A stretch of 26,221 nt of DNA. Origin: SIG454 sp045578465. Lineage in GTDB: Bacteria; Bacillota; Clostridia; Monoglobales; Monoglobaceae. Position 1 is the first letter of the stretch, and the number at the start of each line of letters is the position of its first letter. The notes beneath the pieces are model-generated. The model made no database searches and was not told where the DNA came from. It saw only the letters and a list, made by a program, of their open reading frames with translations. Shown here in pieces: positions 13,853 through 19,747 of the stretch. The translations under genes and the position numbers were made by a program. The DNA lies in the NCBI GenBank assembly GCA_045578465.1, contig JAZNKJ010000027.1, positions 1 through 26,221 on the forward strand, given 5' to 3'.

Positions 13853-14476
13853 ATGATAGATTTTTATAAAAATCGGAATTTTGAAAATTTAACAGATGAA
13901 GAGCTTGTGGAACTTTCCGTAACAGGAGATAAAAGTGCAACAGAATATATTTTTGACAAGTATAAAAATTTTGTTAAAGCTGTTGTGAGAATGTATTTTC
14001 TTGTTGGAGCAGACAGAGATGATGTCGTTCAGGAAGGAATGATTGGTCTTTTTAAGGCTATTCGCGACTTTGACGAAACTAAGCAGACATCGTTTAAGAG
14101 TTTTGCGGAAATGTGCGTTAAAAGGCAGGTTTTGACCGCTATAAAGAATGCCACAAGACAAAAGCATATTCCACTGAACAGCTATATTTCGCTGAGCAAA
14201 TCATCCTATGACGACGAAAACTCCGAAGGTACCCTTCTTGACACTTTAACCGACAAGGAAAGCGCTGATCCCGAGGAACTTTTTATTGGGAAAGAGAACA
14301 TTGAAATCTTAGGCGAGAAGATTGATGAAAATCTCAGTAAGCTTGAAAAAGAAGTTCTTAATATGTATCTTAAAGGAATTTCTTATCAGGAGATTGCAAA
14401 GATAATGAAGCGTACTCCAAAATCTATCGATAACGCCCTTCAAAGAGTGAAAAAGAAACTTGAAAAATTTGTTTAA
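13853..14476 (+). CDS. sigH: RNA polymerase sigma factor SigH (Spo0H type)
   Basis: SigH drives transition-state and early sporulation genes. The 207-aa product has sigma region 2 with GADRDDVVQEGMIGLFKAIR and the core-binding RDFDETKQTSFKSFAEMC, then TAIKNATRQKHIPLNSYISL, a segment typical of SigH rather than other small sigma factors. Region 4 at about 163-200 contains the helix-turn-helix GISYQEIAKIMKRTPKSIDN. I start at the ATG at 13853, with GGAGG 5 nt upstream. No promoter is visible in the short gap after ackA, so it is either read through from pta-ackA or uses an alternative sigma factor. In Bacillus sigH lies near rlmB and rpmG-secE; its position here differs. A strong terminator follows. 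Confidence 0.92.
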   Translation: MIDFYKNRNFENLTDEELVELSVTGDKSATEYIFDKYKNFVKAVVRMYFLVGADRDDVVQEGMIGLFKAIRDFDETKQTSFKSFAEMCVKRQVLTAIKNATRQKHIPLNSYISLSKSSYDDENSEGTLLDTLTDKESADPEELFIGKENIEILGEKIDENLSKLEKEVLNMYLKGISYQEIAKIMKRTPKSIDNALQRVKKKLEKFV

Positions 14477-14506
14477 GAAGCATAGAAATATGCTTCTTAT
14501 TTTTTT
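14475..14506 (+). terminator. Terminator of sigH
   Basis: A 10-bp perfect stem, 14475-14484 with 14489-14498, with a GAAA loop, followed by AT and a run of T up to 14506. It begins within the sigH stop codon. Confidence 0.92.
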
Positions 14507-14524
14507 GTCAAGAAATAAAAAATA

Positions 14525-14567
14525 ATTTTATGTAAACCAATGAAAAATAATTGGTATTTTATGTAAA
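14525..14567. repeat. Paired 12-bp repeats flanking an inverted repeat
   Basis: ATTTTATGTAAA occurs at 14525-14536 and again at 14556-14567, 31 bp apart or about three helical turns. Between them CCAAT (14537-14541) and ATTGG (14550-14554) form an inverted repeat. The role is unknown; the site lies in the gene-free island between two terminators. Confidence 0.5.
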
Positions 14568-14622
14568 ATATGGCAAAAAAAGGGATAAGCAAAAAAGTGC
14601 GTAAAACTAGTTATTAACAGAC

Positions 14623-14658
14623 TTATGCACATTATCCACAGGGATAAGCTGTGGCTAA
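14623..14658 (+). promoter_or_regulatory. Cluster of DnaA-box-like sites
   Basis: Two 9-mers lie head to tail with no gap: TTATGCACA (14623-14631) and TTATCCACA (14632-14640). The second is the perfect DnaA-box consensus. An inverted copy with one mismatch (TGTGGCTAA) is at 14650-14658, so CCACAG and CTGTGG form an inverted repeat around 7 nt. The 14507-14683 stretch holds no gene and is bounded by facing terminators. No dnaA or dnaN is nearby, so this is more likely a DnaA-binding regulatory or titration site than an origin. Confidence 0.55.
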
Positions 14659-14683
14659 AAATTGCATCCGAATTTTAAAGAAA

Positions 14684-14711
14684 TAAAAAAGTGGCGTAAA
14701 AACGCCACTTT
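14684..14711 (-). terminator. Terminator of the alarmone synthetase gene
   Basis: A 10-bp stem, 14688-14697 with 14702-14711, with an AAAA loop on the plus strand. On the minus strand it ends in a run of six or seven T. It lies 46 nt past the stop codon of the minus-strand gene. Confidence 0.9.
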
Positions 14712-14757
14712 AAAATTTGAATTTTGGTTTACAATAATCATGTAAAGAAATTGTAAA

Positions 14758-15435
14758 TTATTTATGAGCTAAGTCGCGGACCTTTTGCATTTCTAAATCA
14801 AGCATACGGCTAAGGTCAGCACATTTATTCAGCTTGTTCGCAATCTTTTCTTTTGTTTCTTCGTCCATTTCTTTTTTATAGCGAATACCGTGCTCTAAAT
14901 TCGCCCAGGATTCCATAGCAATAGTTCTTATTTGAATTTCCACACGAACCATTCTTTTTTCGTCAGAAAGGAAAATGGGAATTTCTATAATAAGATGAAG
15001 ACTTCTGTAACCGTTTGGCTTAGGATTTTTTATATAATCTTTTATTTCAATGAGCTTAATATCATCTTGTTTTAAAAGGCAATCGGTAATCATATAAATA
15101 TCATCTATATAACTGCAAATTACACGAATTCCTGCCACATCATTAAGATTGTCTTCTATGGATTGACAGGAAAGCTGCATATTTTTTCGAGTGAGCTTCC
15201 CTTGTATGCTGGAGACTGATTTAAGTCTGGTCTTAATACTCTCAATCGGGTTTCTTTTACCCCCGAGAGAAAGTTCTTTATTCAGGACCTGAAATTTGGT
15301 CTCAACCTCTTTCATAGCACACCAGTAATATGTCATCATTCTCTCAAAATCACCGGTAAATTGCAAAATATCATCCAATGCGTTATTGTTTTTGATGTCA
15401 TTTATAAGATGTTTTAAAATAGGGCGATCTTCCAA
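14758..15435 (-). CDS. Small alarmone synthetase (GTP pyrophosphokinase, RelP/RelQ type)
   Basis: A single-domain (p)ppGpp synthetase, transferring pyrophosphate from ATP to GDP or GTP. The 225-aa product has no hydrolase, TGS or ACT domain, so it belongs to the small alarmone synthetases. Motifs are IKTRLKSVSSIQGKL (67-81) for ATP binding, LNDVAGIRVICSYIDD (97-112), DYIKNPKPNGYRSLHL (133-148), VEIQIRT (165-171) and ESWANLEHGIRYK (175-187), with the catalytic Glu in the EIQIRT strand. Translation starts at TTG (15433-15435), with AAGGAG 9 nt upstream. It has its own promoter and terminator. I cannot separate the RelP and RelQ subgroups by eye, so I give no symbol. Confidence 0.92.
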   Translation of the reverse strand: MEDRPILKHLINDIKNNNALDDILQFTGDFERMMTYYWCAMKEVETKFQVLNKELSLGGKRNPIESIKTRLKSVSSIQGKLTRKNMQLSCQSIEDNLNDVAGIRVICSYIDDIYMITDCLLKQDDIKLIEIKDYIKNPKPNGYRSLHLIIEIPIFLSDEKRMVRVEIQIRTIAMESWANLEHGIRYKKEMDEETKEKIANKLNKCADLSRMLDLEMQKVRDLAHK

Positions 15436-15475
15436 AGCTCTCCACTCCTTGTAAAAGTATTTTCAAGATATTTTC

Positions 15476-15504
15476 AATATAACATACAGAAAAAATAAAG
15501 TCAA
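15476..15504 (-). promoter_or_regulatory. SigA-type promoter of the alarmone synthetase gene
   Basis: On the minus strand, TTGACT (15499-15504), a 17-nt spacer and TATATT (15476-15481), about 40 nt upstream of the TTG start. Confidence 0.82.
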
Positions 15505-15526
15505 ATGAATATTGTGTGAACTTAAA

Positions 15527-15565
15527 GCAAAAACAAAAACGACTATTCAAAAGAATAGTCGTTTT
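15527..15565 (-). terminator. Terminator of tRNA-Met
   Basis: A 13-bp perfect stem pairs 15536-15548 with 15553-15565, directly after the tRNA on the minus strand. It ends in TTTTTGTTTTT. Confidence 0.93.
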
Positions 15566-15567
15566 GC

Positions 15568-15644
15568 TGGTGGATCTTCAGGGACTCGAACCCCGGACCG
15601 ACCGGTTATGAGCCGGTTGCTCTAACCAACTGAGCTAAAGATCC
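15568..15644 (-). tRNA. tRNA-Met (CAT), elongator type
   Basis: A 77-nt cloverleaf on the minus strand. Acceptor arms GGATCTT and AAGATCC pair perfectly and are followed by an encoded ACCA end. The D arm is GCTC...GAGC. The anticodon stem ACCGG/CCGGT encloses the loop CTCATAA with anticodon CAT. The T arm has the TTCGAGT loop. It matches the usual clostridial elongator tRNA-Met. It is not initiator tRNA, because the acceptor starts with a paired G and the anticodon stem lacks the three G-C pairs in the initiator arrangement. A lysidine-modified tRNA-Ile2 also carries CAT, but its anticodon stem differs. It is transcribed alone. Confidence 0.95.
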
Positions 15645-15657
15645 AAAAGACTTTTCT

Positions 15658-15686
15658 ATTATACTGAATATATGCCTTTTTGTCAA
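15658..15686 (-). promoter_or_regulatory. Consensus promoter of tRNA-Met
   Basis: On the minus strand, a perfect TTGACA (15681-15686), a 17-nt spacer and a perfect TATAAT (15658-15663). Confidence 0.93.
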
Positions 15687-15779
15687 GCCTTTTGTGAAAT
15701 TTTTATTAAATTAAAAAATAAGCTTTTTTTATCATAAACTTTGAAAAGAAATGCAAAATATAATTGAGGGGGAATTGTT

Positions 15780-15881
15780 ATGTTTGATTTAACAAAACTT
15801 TCTTTTTCGGAAATTTATGCATTTTATAAAGTTTTTTATAAAGGCAACAGATCGAATGATTCATTGGCGAATTACAGCTGA
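15780..15881 (+). CDS. Small ORF upstream of murA (33 aa, unknown)
   Basis: A 33-codon frame starts at ATG 15780 with GAGGGGG (15766-15772) 7 nt upstream, as good a ribosome site as any in the window. The peptide begins MFDLTKLSFSEIYAFYKVF and ends NDSLANYS. It is rich in aromatic residues (four Phe, four Tyr); I recognise no family and see no signal peptide or membrane helix. TATAAT at 15759-15764 lacks a good -35. The stop codon lies inside the 5' arm of a 10-bp hairpin (15876-15897), and murA begins 54 nt later. It could be a leader peptide coupled to murA expression or an unrelated small protein. A chance ORF is possible, but the ribosome site argues against that. Confidence 0.5.
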   Translation: MFDLTKLSFSEIYAFYKVFYKGNRSNDSLANYS

Positions 15882-15897
15882 GGCATTTGCCTCAGCT
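15876..15897 (+). promoter_or_regulatory. Hairpin overlapping the small-ORF stop codon, before murA
   Basis: AGCTGAGGCA (15876-15885) and TGCCTCAGCT (15888-15897) are perfect complements and would form a 9- to 10-bp stem. There is no T run after it, so it is not a simple terminator. A ribosome finishing the small ORF would cover its 5' arm. Confidence 0.6.
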
Positions 15898-15935
15898 AAG
15901 GCTCAAGCGTTACATAAAGCAAAGGAGAAGGGAAA

Positions 15936-17186
15936 ATGGGAAAGTTCTTAGTAAGTCAAGCAGACGGGATCAAAGGGAGTGTTAAAATAAGCGGGTCAAA
16001 AAACTCTGCTCTTCCCATAATTGCTGCATCGACTTTATGCGGTGAAGAAGTAAAACTAACAAACATACCCCATTTAAGTGATGTTGAAAATTTATGCGAA
16101 ATTATTTCGTATTTAGGAGGAGAATATCGGTTTGAAGCGGGTAGCGAACTTGCGATTTCCCTAAAAGATATAAAGGATTATAAGGCGCCTTATGATACGG
16201 TTAACAAGCTAAGGGCGTCCTTTCTGATAATGGCTCCACTTCTTGCAAGGAATAAAAAAGTCAGAATTCCCCTGCCGGGTGGCTGTCCTATCGGCACAAG
16301 ACCAATAGACTTGCATCTTAAAGGTTTTTCGGCTATGGGTGCAAAAATAAGCACAGGCCATGGCTTTGTTGAAGCAAAATGCAAGAAGCTTATCGGTGCA
16401 GAAATTTATCTTGACTTTCCCAGCGTGGGGGCCACTGAAAATTTGATGATTGCAGGAAGCGTTGCTGATGGGAAGACAGTGATTGAAAACTGTGCAACCG
16501 AACCTGAAATCGTTGATTTAGCGAATTTTTTAAATAAAATGGGAGCCAGAATTGAAAATGCCGGCACGGATAAAATCACTATTTACGGGGTAGAAAAATT
16601 ATCTCCTTGTGAATATTCCATTATTCCGGATCGAATAGAGGCAGGGACTTTTTTGACAGCAGGATTGATGCGTCAGGCGGACTTAACCATTGAAAATATA
16701 GTCTGCGACCATTTAAGGCCTGTAATTGCCAAGTATACGGAAATGGGGGCGAAAATTGAAGAGGGAGAGGATTTTCTAAAAATTAAATCCGACGGAAAAA
16801 TGGGGAATACAGATATTAAAACCTTGCCGTTTCCGGGTTTTCCAACAGATATGCAGGCGGCCGCAACCTCTCTTATGTGCACAGCAGAAGGCAGAAGTGT
16901 TATGGTTGAAACTGTGTTTGAAAACAGGTTTTTGCATATTCCTGAGCTTTGCAGAATGGGGGCGAAAATAAAAGTTGATGGAAGAACAGCCATTATTGAT
17001 GGAGGTCAGCTTACGGGTGCGAAAGTAAAAGCCACCGACCTTCGCGCAGGGGCGGCTCTTGTTCTTGCGGGACTTTGCGCAAAAGGGAAAACGGAAATTG
17101 ATAATATTGAATTTATTGAAAGAGGTTATGAAAATTTTGACCAAAAGCTAAAAGCCCTAGGGGTAAATATAAAAAAAGTACAATAA
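15936..17186 (+). CDS. murA: UDP-N-acetylglucosamine 1-carboxyvinyltransferase (MurA)
   Basis: The first committed step of peptidoglycan synthesis: adds enolpyruvate from PEP to UDP-GlcNAc in the cytoplasm. The 416-aa product has SGSKNSALPIIAAS with Lys22, LRASFLIMAPLLAR, and the loop PGGCPIGTRPIDLHLKG with the catalytic Cys117, the residue that fosfomycin alkylates. The second half carries DRIEAGTFLTAGL, FPTDMQAAATSLMCTAEG and VFENRFLHIPELCRMGA, giving the full two-domain fold. AAGGAGAAGG precedes the ATG. Firmicutes often have two MurA paralogues; I cannot tell which this is. It is preceded by the small ORF and hairpin, and faces glnN across a shared terminator. Confidence 0.97.
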   Translation: MGKFLVSQADGIKGSVKISGSKNSALPIIAASTLCGEEVKLTNIPHLSDVENLCEIISYLGGEYRFEAGSELAISLKDIKDYKAPYDTVNKLRASFLIMAPLLARNKKVRIPLPGGCPIGTRPIDLHLKGFSAMGAKISTGHGFVEAKCKKLIGAEIYLDFPSVGATENLMIAGSVADGKTVIENCATEPEIVDLANFLNKMGARIENAGTDKITIYGVEKLSPCEYSIIPDRIEAGTFLTAGLMRQADLTIENIVCDHLRPVIAKYTEMGAKIEEGEDFLKIKSDGKMGNTDIKTLPFPGFPTDMQAAATSLMCTAEGRSVMVETVFENRFLHIPELCRMGAKIKVDGRTAIIDGGQLTGAKVKATDLRAGAALVLAGLCAKGKTEIDNIEFIERGYENFDQKLKALGVNIKKVQ

Positions 17187-17188
17187 AA

Positions 17189-17211
17189 AAGAGTGCCGCA
17201 TAGGCACTCTT
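17189..17211. terminator. Bidirectional terminator between murA and glnN
   Basis: A 9-bp perfect stem, 17189-17197 with 17203-17211. On the minus strand it is followed by a pure T run, ideal for glnN. On the plus strand the tail is TTAAAATTT, weaker for murA. Confidence 0.85.
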
Positions 17212-17216
17212 AAAAT

Positions 17217-19310
17217 TTATCTTACTCCGAAAAGTAAATCGCCATATGATGGATACGGCCAGAAATCAGAAGAAACCATCGTTTCAAGTTCATCGGTTGT
17301 TTTTCTGAGAGCCTCCATTGCAGGAATTATATCATTCTTGCATAAGAAAGATAACTCGCATTTATCAGTTATTGCATCGGCTTTTGCCATAATAGCTTCT
17401 AAGGATTTAAGATTTCTGTAAAGGTCTCCGGTTAATGAAGAAACTGTTTGAGCCACTTCTTCTTCATAACTGCGGTCTAACTTGTTAGAAAGAGCTTTCT
17501 TTGTAAGAGCGATGTCGGAAAGCTCTCTGCCGTAAGAAGAAACCGCAGGAAGAATATCCCTTTTAACCATTTCAATCATTGTAAGCGCTTCAATATTAAT
17601 AACTTTGCAGTAATGCTCTAAATTGATTTCGTATCTTGCTCGAAGTTCAACCTCGCTTAACACCTTGTGCTTTGTAAAGAGCTGGATACTCTTTTCGCTG
17701 ATAAGAGCAGGAAGAGCATCAGGGGTTGTTTTAAGGTTTGAAAGACCACGCTTTTCAGCCTCTTGGGTCCACGAATCATCATAACCGTTTCCGTTGAAGA
17801 TAATACGCTTATGCTTTTTGATTGTGTCTATAATAAGTTCATTTAAAGATGTTTCAAAATCTTCTGCATTTTCGAGAATGTCTGCAAAGCTTTCAAGAAT
17901 ATCGCCAACCGCTGTATTGATTATGAAATTCGGTTCTGCAACAGAAAGAGAAGAACCAAGCATACGGAATTCAAACTTGTTGTTTGTAAATGCAAATGGG
18001 CTTGTTCTGTTTCTGTCGGTTGTGTCCTTAGAAAATCTTGGAAGAGTATGTACGCCGATTTTCATAAGGGTCTTTTCTTTACTGTCATATTCCTGCCCTC
18101 TCTCAATAGCGTCTAAAACCTCGTTAAGTTCATCGCCCAAAAACATAGAAACAACGGCAGGAGGAGCTTCGTTAGCGCCAAGTCTGTGGTCGTTTCCTGC
18201 ACTTGCAACAGATGCACGGAGTAAATCCTGATATTCATCAACTGCCTTGATAATCGCGCAAAGGAATAATAAAAACTGCGCATTTTCGTATGGTGTTTCA
18301 CCAGGGTCTAAAAGGTTAACCCCTGTGTTTGTGGAAAGTGACCAGTTGTTGTGTTTACCGCTTCCGTTTACGCCTGCAAAAGGTTTTTCGTGGAGAAGAC
18401 AAACCAAATCGTGTTTCTTCGCAACTCTCTGCATAAGCTCCATAGTAAGCTGATTATGATCGCAGGCAATATTTGTTGTTGTAAAAATAGGAGCAAGCTC
18501 GTGTTGTGAAGGAGCGCCCTCGTTATGCTCGGTCTTTGATAAAATTCCAAGCTTCCAGAGCTCTTTGTTAAGGTCTTTCATATATGCCTTAACGCGTGGT
18601 TTTATCTGACCAAAATAGTGGTCGTCAAGTTCCTGACCCTTTGGAGGCTTTGCTCCAAAAAGTGTTCTTCCGGTATAAACCAAATCTTTTCTCTGTTCAA
18701 AAAGCTCTTTTGGAATAAGGAAGTATTCCTGTTCAGGTCCAACGGTTGTCTTAACTGATGTAACATTTTCGTTTCCGAAAAGCTTTAATACGCGAAGTGC
18801 TTGTTTGCCGATATATTCCATAGAACGAAGAAGAGGGGTTTTCATATCAAGAGCCTCTCCGCCGTAAGCACAAAATGCGGTAGGAATACATAAAGTATCA
18901 TCTTTTATAAATGTGTATGAAGTCGGGTCCCAGGCCGTATAGCCTCTTGCTTCAAATGTTGCTCTTATACCGCCGGATGGGAAAGAAGATGCATCAGGTT
19001 CACCTTTTACAAGTTCTTTTCCTGAAAACTCCATAATTATTTTTCCGTCTTTTGTAGGACAAATAAAGCTGTCATGCTTTTCGGCAGTAACACCTGTTAA
19101 AGGCTGAAACCAGTGAGTGAAGTGAGTTGCGCCTTTTTCAATAGCCCAGTCTTTCATGGCTGTTGCAACAACATTGGCAATAGTGATATCAAGCTTTCTG
19201 CCGTCTTGAATTGTCTTTTGCATAGCCATATAGGTTTCTTCGGGAAGCCGTTCTCTCATAACGGTATCGTCAAAAACCATAGAGCTGAAAATTTCGGTTA
19301 CATTGCTCAT
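17217..19310 (-). CDS. glnN: Glutamine synthetase, type III
   Basis: Makes glutamine from glutamate, ammonia and ATP. At 697 aa it is far longer than type I enzymes (about 445-470 aa) and fits the dodecameric GSIII family. Visible GSIII features are HWFQPLTGVTAEKHDSF, SGKELVKGEPDASSFPSGG, TTVGPEQEYFLI, HNEGAPSQHELAPIF, GVNGSGKHNNWSLST, RLGANEAPPAVVS and NNKFEFRMLGSSLSVAEPN. These cover the glutamate, ammonium and nucleotide sites of the glutamine synthetase fold, followed by a long C-terminal helical extension specific to the type. The ATG has AAGGAGAG directly upstream. It is transcribed alone from a consensus promoter, divergent from scfA. No GlnR or NtcA-type site was recognised. Confidence 0.97.
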   Translation of the reverse strand: MSNVTEIFSSMVFDDTVMRERLPEETYMAMQKTIQDGRKLDITIANVVATAMKDWAIEKGATHFTHWFQPLTGVTAEKHDSFICPTKDGKIIMEFSGKELVKGEPDASSFPSGGIRATFEARGYTAWDPTSYTFIKDDTLCIPTAFCAYGGEALDMKTPLLRSMEYIGKQALRVLKLFGNENVTSVKTTVGPEQEYFLIPKELFEQRKDLVYTGRTLFGAKPPKGQELDDHYFGQIKPRVKAYMKDLNKELWKLGILSKTEHNEGAPSQHELAPIFTTTNIACDHNQLTMELMQRVAKKHDLVCLLHEKPFAGVNGSGKHNNWSLSTNTGVNLLDPGETPYENAQFLLFLCAIIKAVDEYQDLLRASVASAGNDHRLGANEAPPAVVSMFLGDELNEVLDAIERGQEYDSKEKTLMKIGVHTLPRFSKDTTDRNRTSPFAFTNNKFEFRMLGSSLSVAEPNFIINTAVGDILESFADILENAEDFETSLNELIIDTIKKHKRIIFNGNGYDDSWTQEAEKRGLSNLKTTPDALPALISEKSIQLFTKHKVLSEVELRARYEINLEHYCKVINIEALTMIEMVKRDILPAVSSYGRELSDIALTKKALSNKLDRSYEEEVAQTVSSLTGDLYRNLKSLEAIMAKADAITDKCELSFLCKNDIIPAMEALRKTTDELETMVSSDFWPYPSYGDLLFGVR

Positions 19311-19342
19311 AAAATCTCTCCTTAAAATAACGGATATAAAAA

Positions 19343-19371
19343 GGTGCTACAAGAACGAAACTTATAGCATC
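19343..19371 (-). promoter_or_regulatory. Hairpin in the glnN leader
   Basis: In the roughly 65-nt leader of glnN the minus-strand RNA can pair TGCTATAAG with CTTGTAGCA (one T-G pair) around a 7-nt loop, followed by CCTTTTTATATCC. The T run after the stem is short and offset. It could be a weak attenuator, but the pairing alone is modest evidence. I recognise no known riboswitch. Confidence 0.35.
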
Positions 19372-19383
19372 ACATATAGAAAT

Positions 19384-19412
19384 ATTATACGGCTTTTCCC
19401 TACGATTGTCAA
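19384..19412 (-). promoter_or_regulatory. Consensus promoter of glnN
   Basis: On the minus strand, a perfect TTGACA (19407-19412), a 17-nt spacer and a perfect TATAAT (19384-19389). Confidence 0.92.
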
Positions 19413-19467
19413 GGGTTTTAAGGAGAATATGCATACAAAAAAGTAGGGTTTTTGATGATTTAAATTG

Positions 19468-19496
19468 TTGACACGGATAAATTTGTGTGTTATAAT
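19468..19496 (+). promoter_or_regulatory. Consensus promoter of scfA-scfB
   Basis: A perfect TTGACA (19468-19473), a 17-nt spacer and a perfect TATAAT (19491-19496). The region between this and the divergent glnN promoter (about 55 bp between -35 boxes) shows no other clear motif. Confidence 0.92.
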
Positions 19497-19532
19497 GATA
19501 AAAAACCGAAATTCGTAAAGGAGATGCTTGAA

Positions 19533-19685
19533 ATGAACAGAATTAAGACAATCGAAACTCGCGACCTTACAAAGAGCGTTAAAGACGGCGGTTGTGGCGA
19601 ATGCCAGACATCTTGCCAGTCTGCTTGTAAAACATCCTGCGGCGTTGCTAATCAGGAATGTGAAAAGTGCGTAAGCAGCAAGTAA
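19533..19685 (+). CDS. scfA: SCIFF ranthipeptide precursor
   Basis: A ribosomally made peptide precursor of the SCIFF family (six cysteines in forty-five residues), which is nearly universal in Clostridia. Its maturase installs thioether bridges, which places it among the ranthipeptides. The 50-aa product starts MNRIKTIETRDLTKSVK (leader), then the highly conserved GGCGECQTSCQSACKTSC. Cysteines are at 21, 24, 28, 32, 36, 43 and also 46; the first six fit the family pattern and Cys46 is extra. The ATG at 19533 has AAAGGAG 9 nt upstream; a longer in-frame reading from 19485 overlaps the -10 box and is rejected. A terminator-like hairpin separates it from scfB. The biological role of SCIFF is not settled. 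Confidence 0.96.
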   Translation: MNRIKTIETRDLTKSVKDGGCGECQTSCQSACKTSCGVANQECEKCVSSK

Positions 19686-19700
19686 TTTGATTTAAAATCA

Positions 19701-19733
19701 GGGGCTGTAGCGTTGCTATGGCCCCATTTTTTT
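19701..19733 (+). terminator. Attenuator between scfA and scfB
   Basis: An 11-bp stem (with T-G pairs) lies within 19701-19725, and ATTTTTTT follows up to 19733. It sits immediately before the scfB ribosome site (GGAAAGG, 19734-19740). It should give much more precursor mRNA than maturase mRNA. Confidence 0.85.
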
Positions 19734-19747
19734 GGAAAGGCGTTAAA

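Noticed and set aside
14507..14683. Replication origin
   Set aside because: The DnaA-box-like sites and A/T-rich flank are suggestive, but there are only two or three sites, no dnaA, dnaN or other origin genes nearby, and no change in gene direction typical of an origin.
15568..15644. tRNA-Ile2 (lysidine-modified CAT anticodon) or initiator tRNA
   Set aside because: The anticodon stem and the paired first base match elongator tRNA-Met of Clostridia.
19429..19446. A tiny ORF (MHTKK) behind AGGAGAAT between glnN and scfA
   Set aside because: Five codons only, and upstream of the scfA promoter, so it is not in the scfA transcript.
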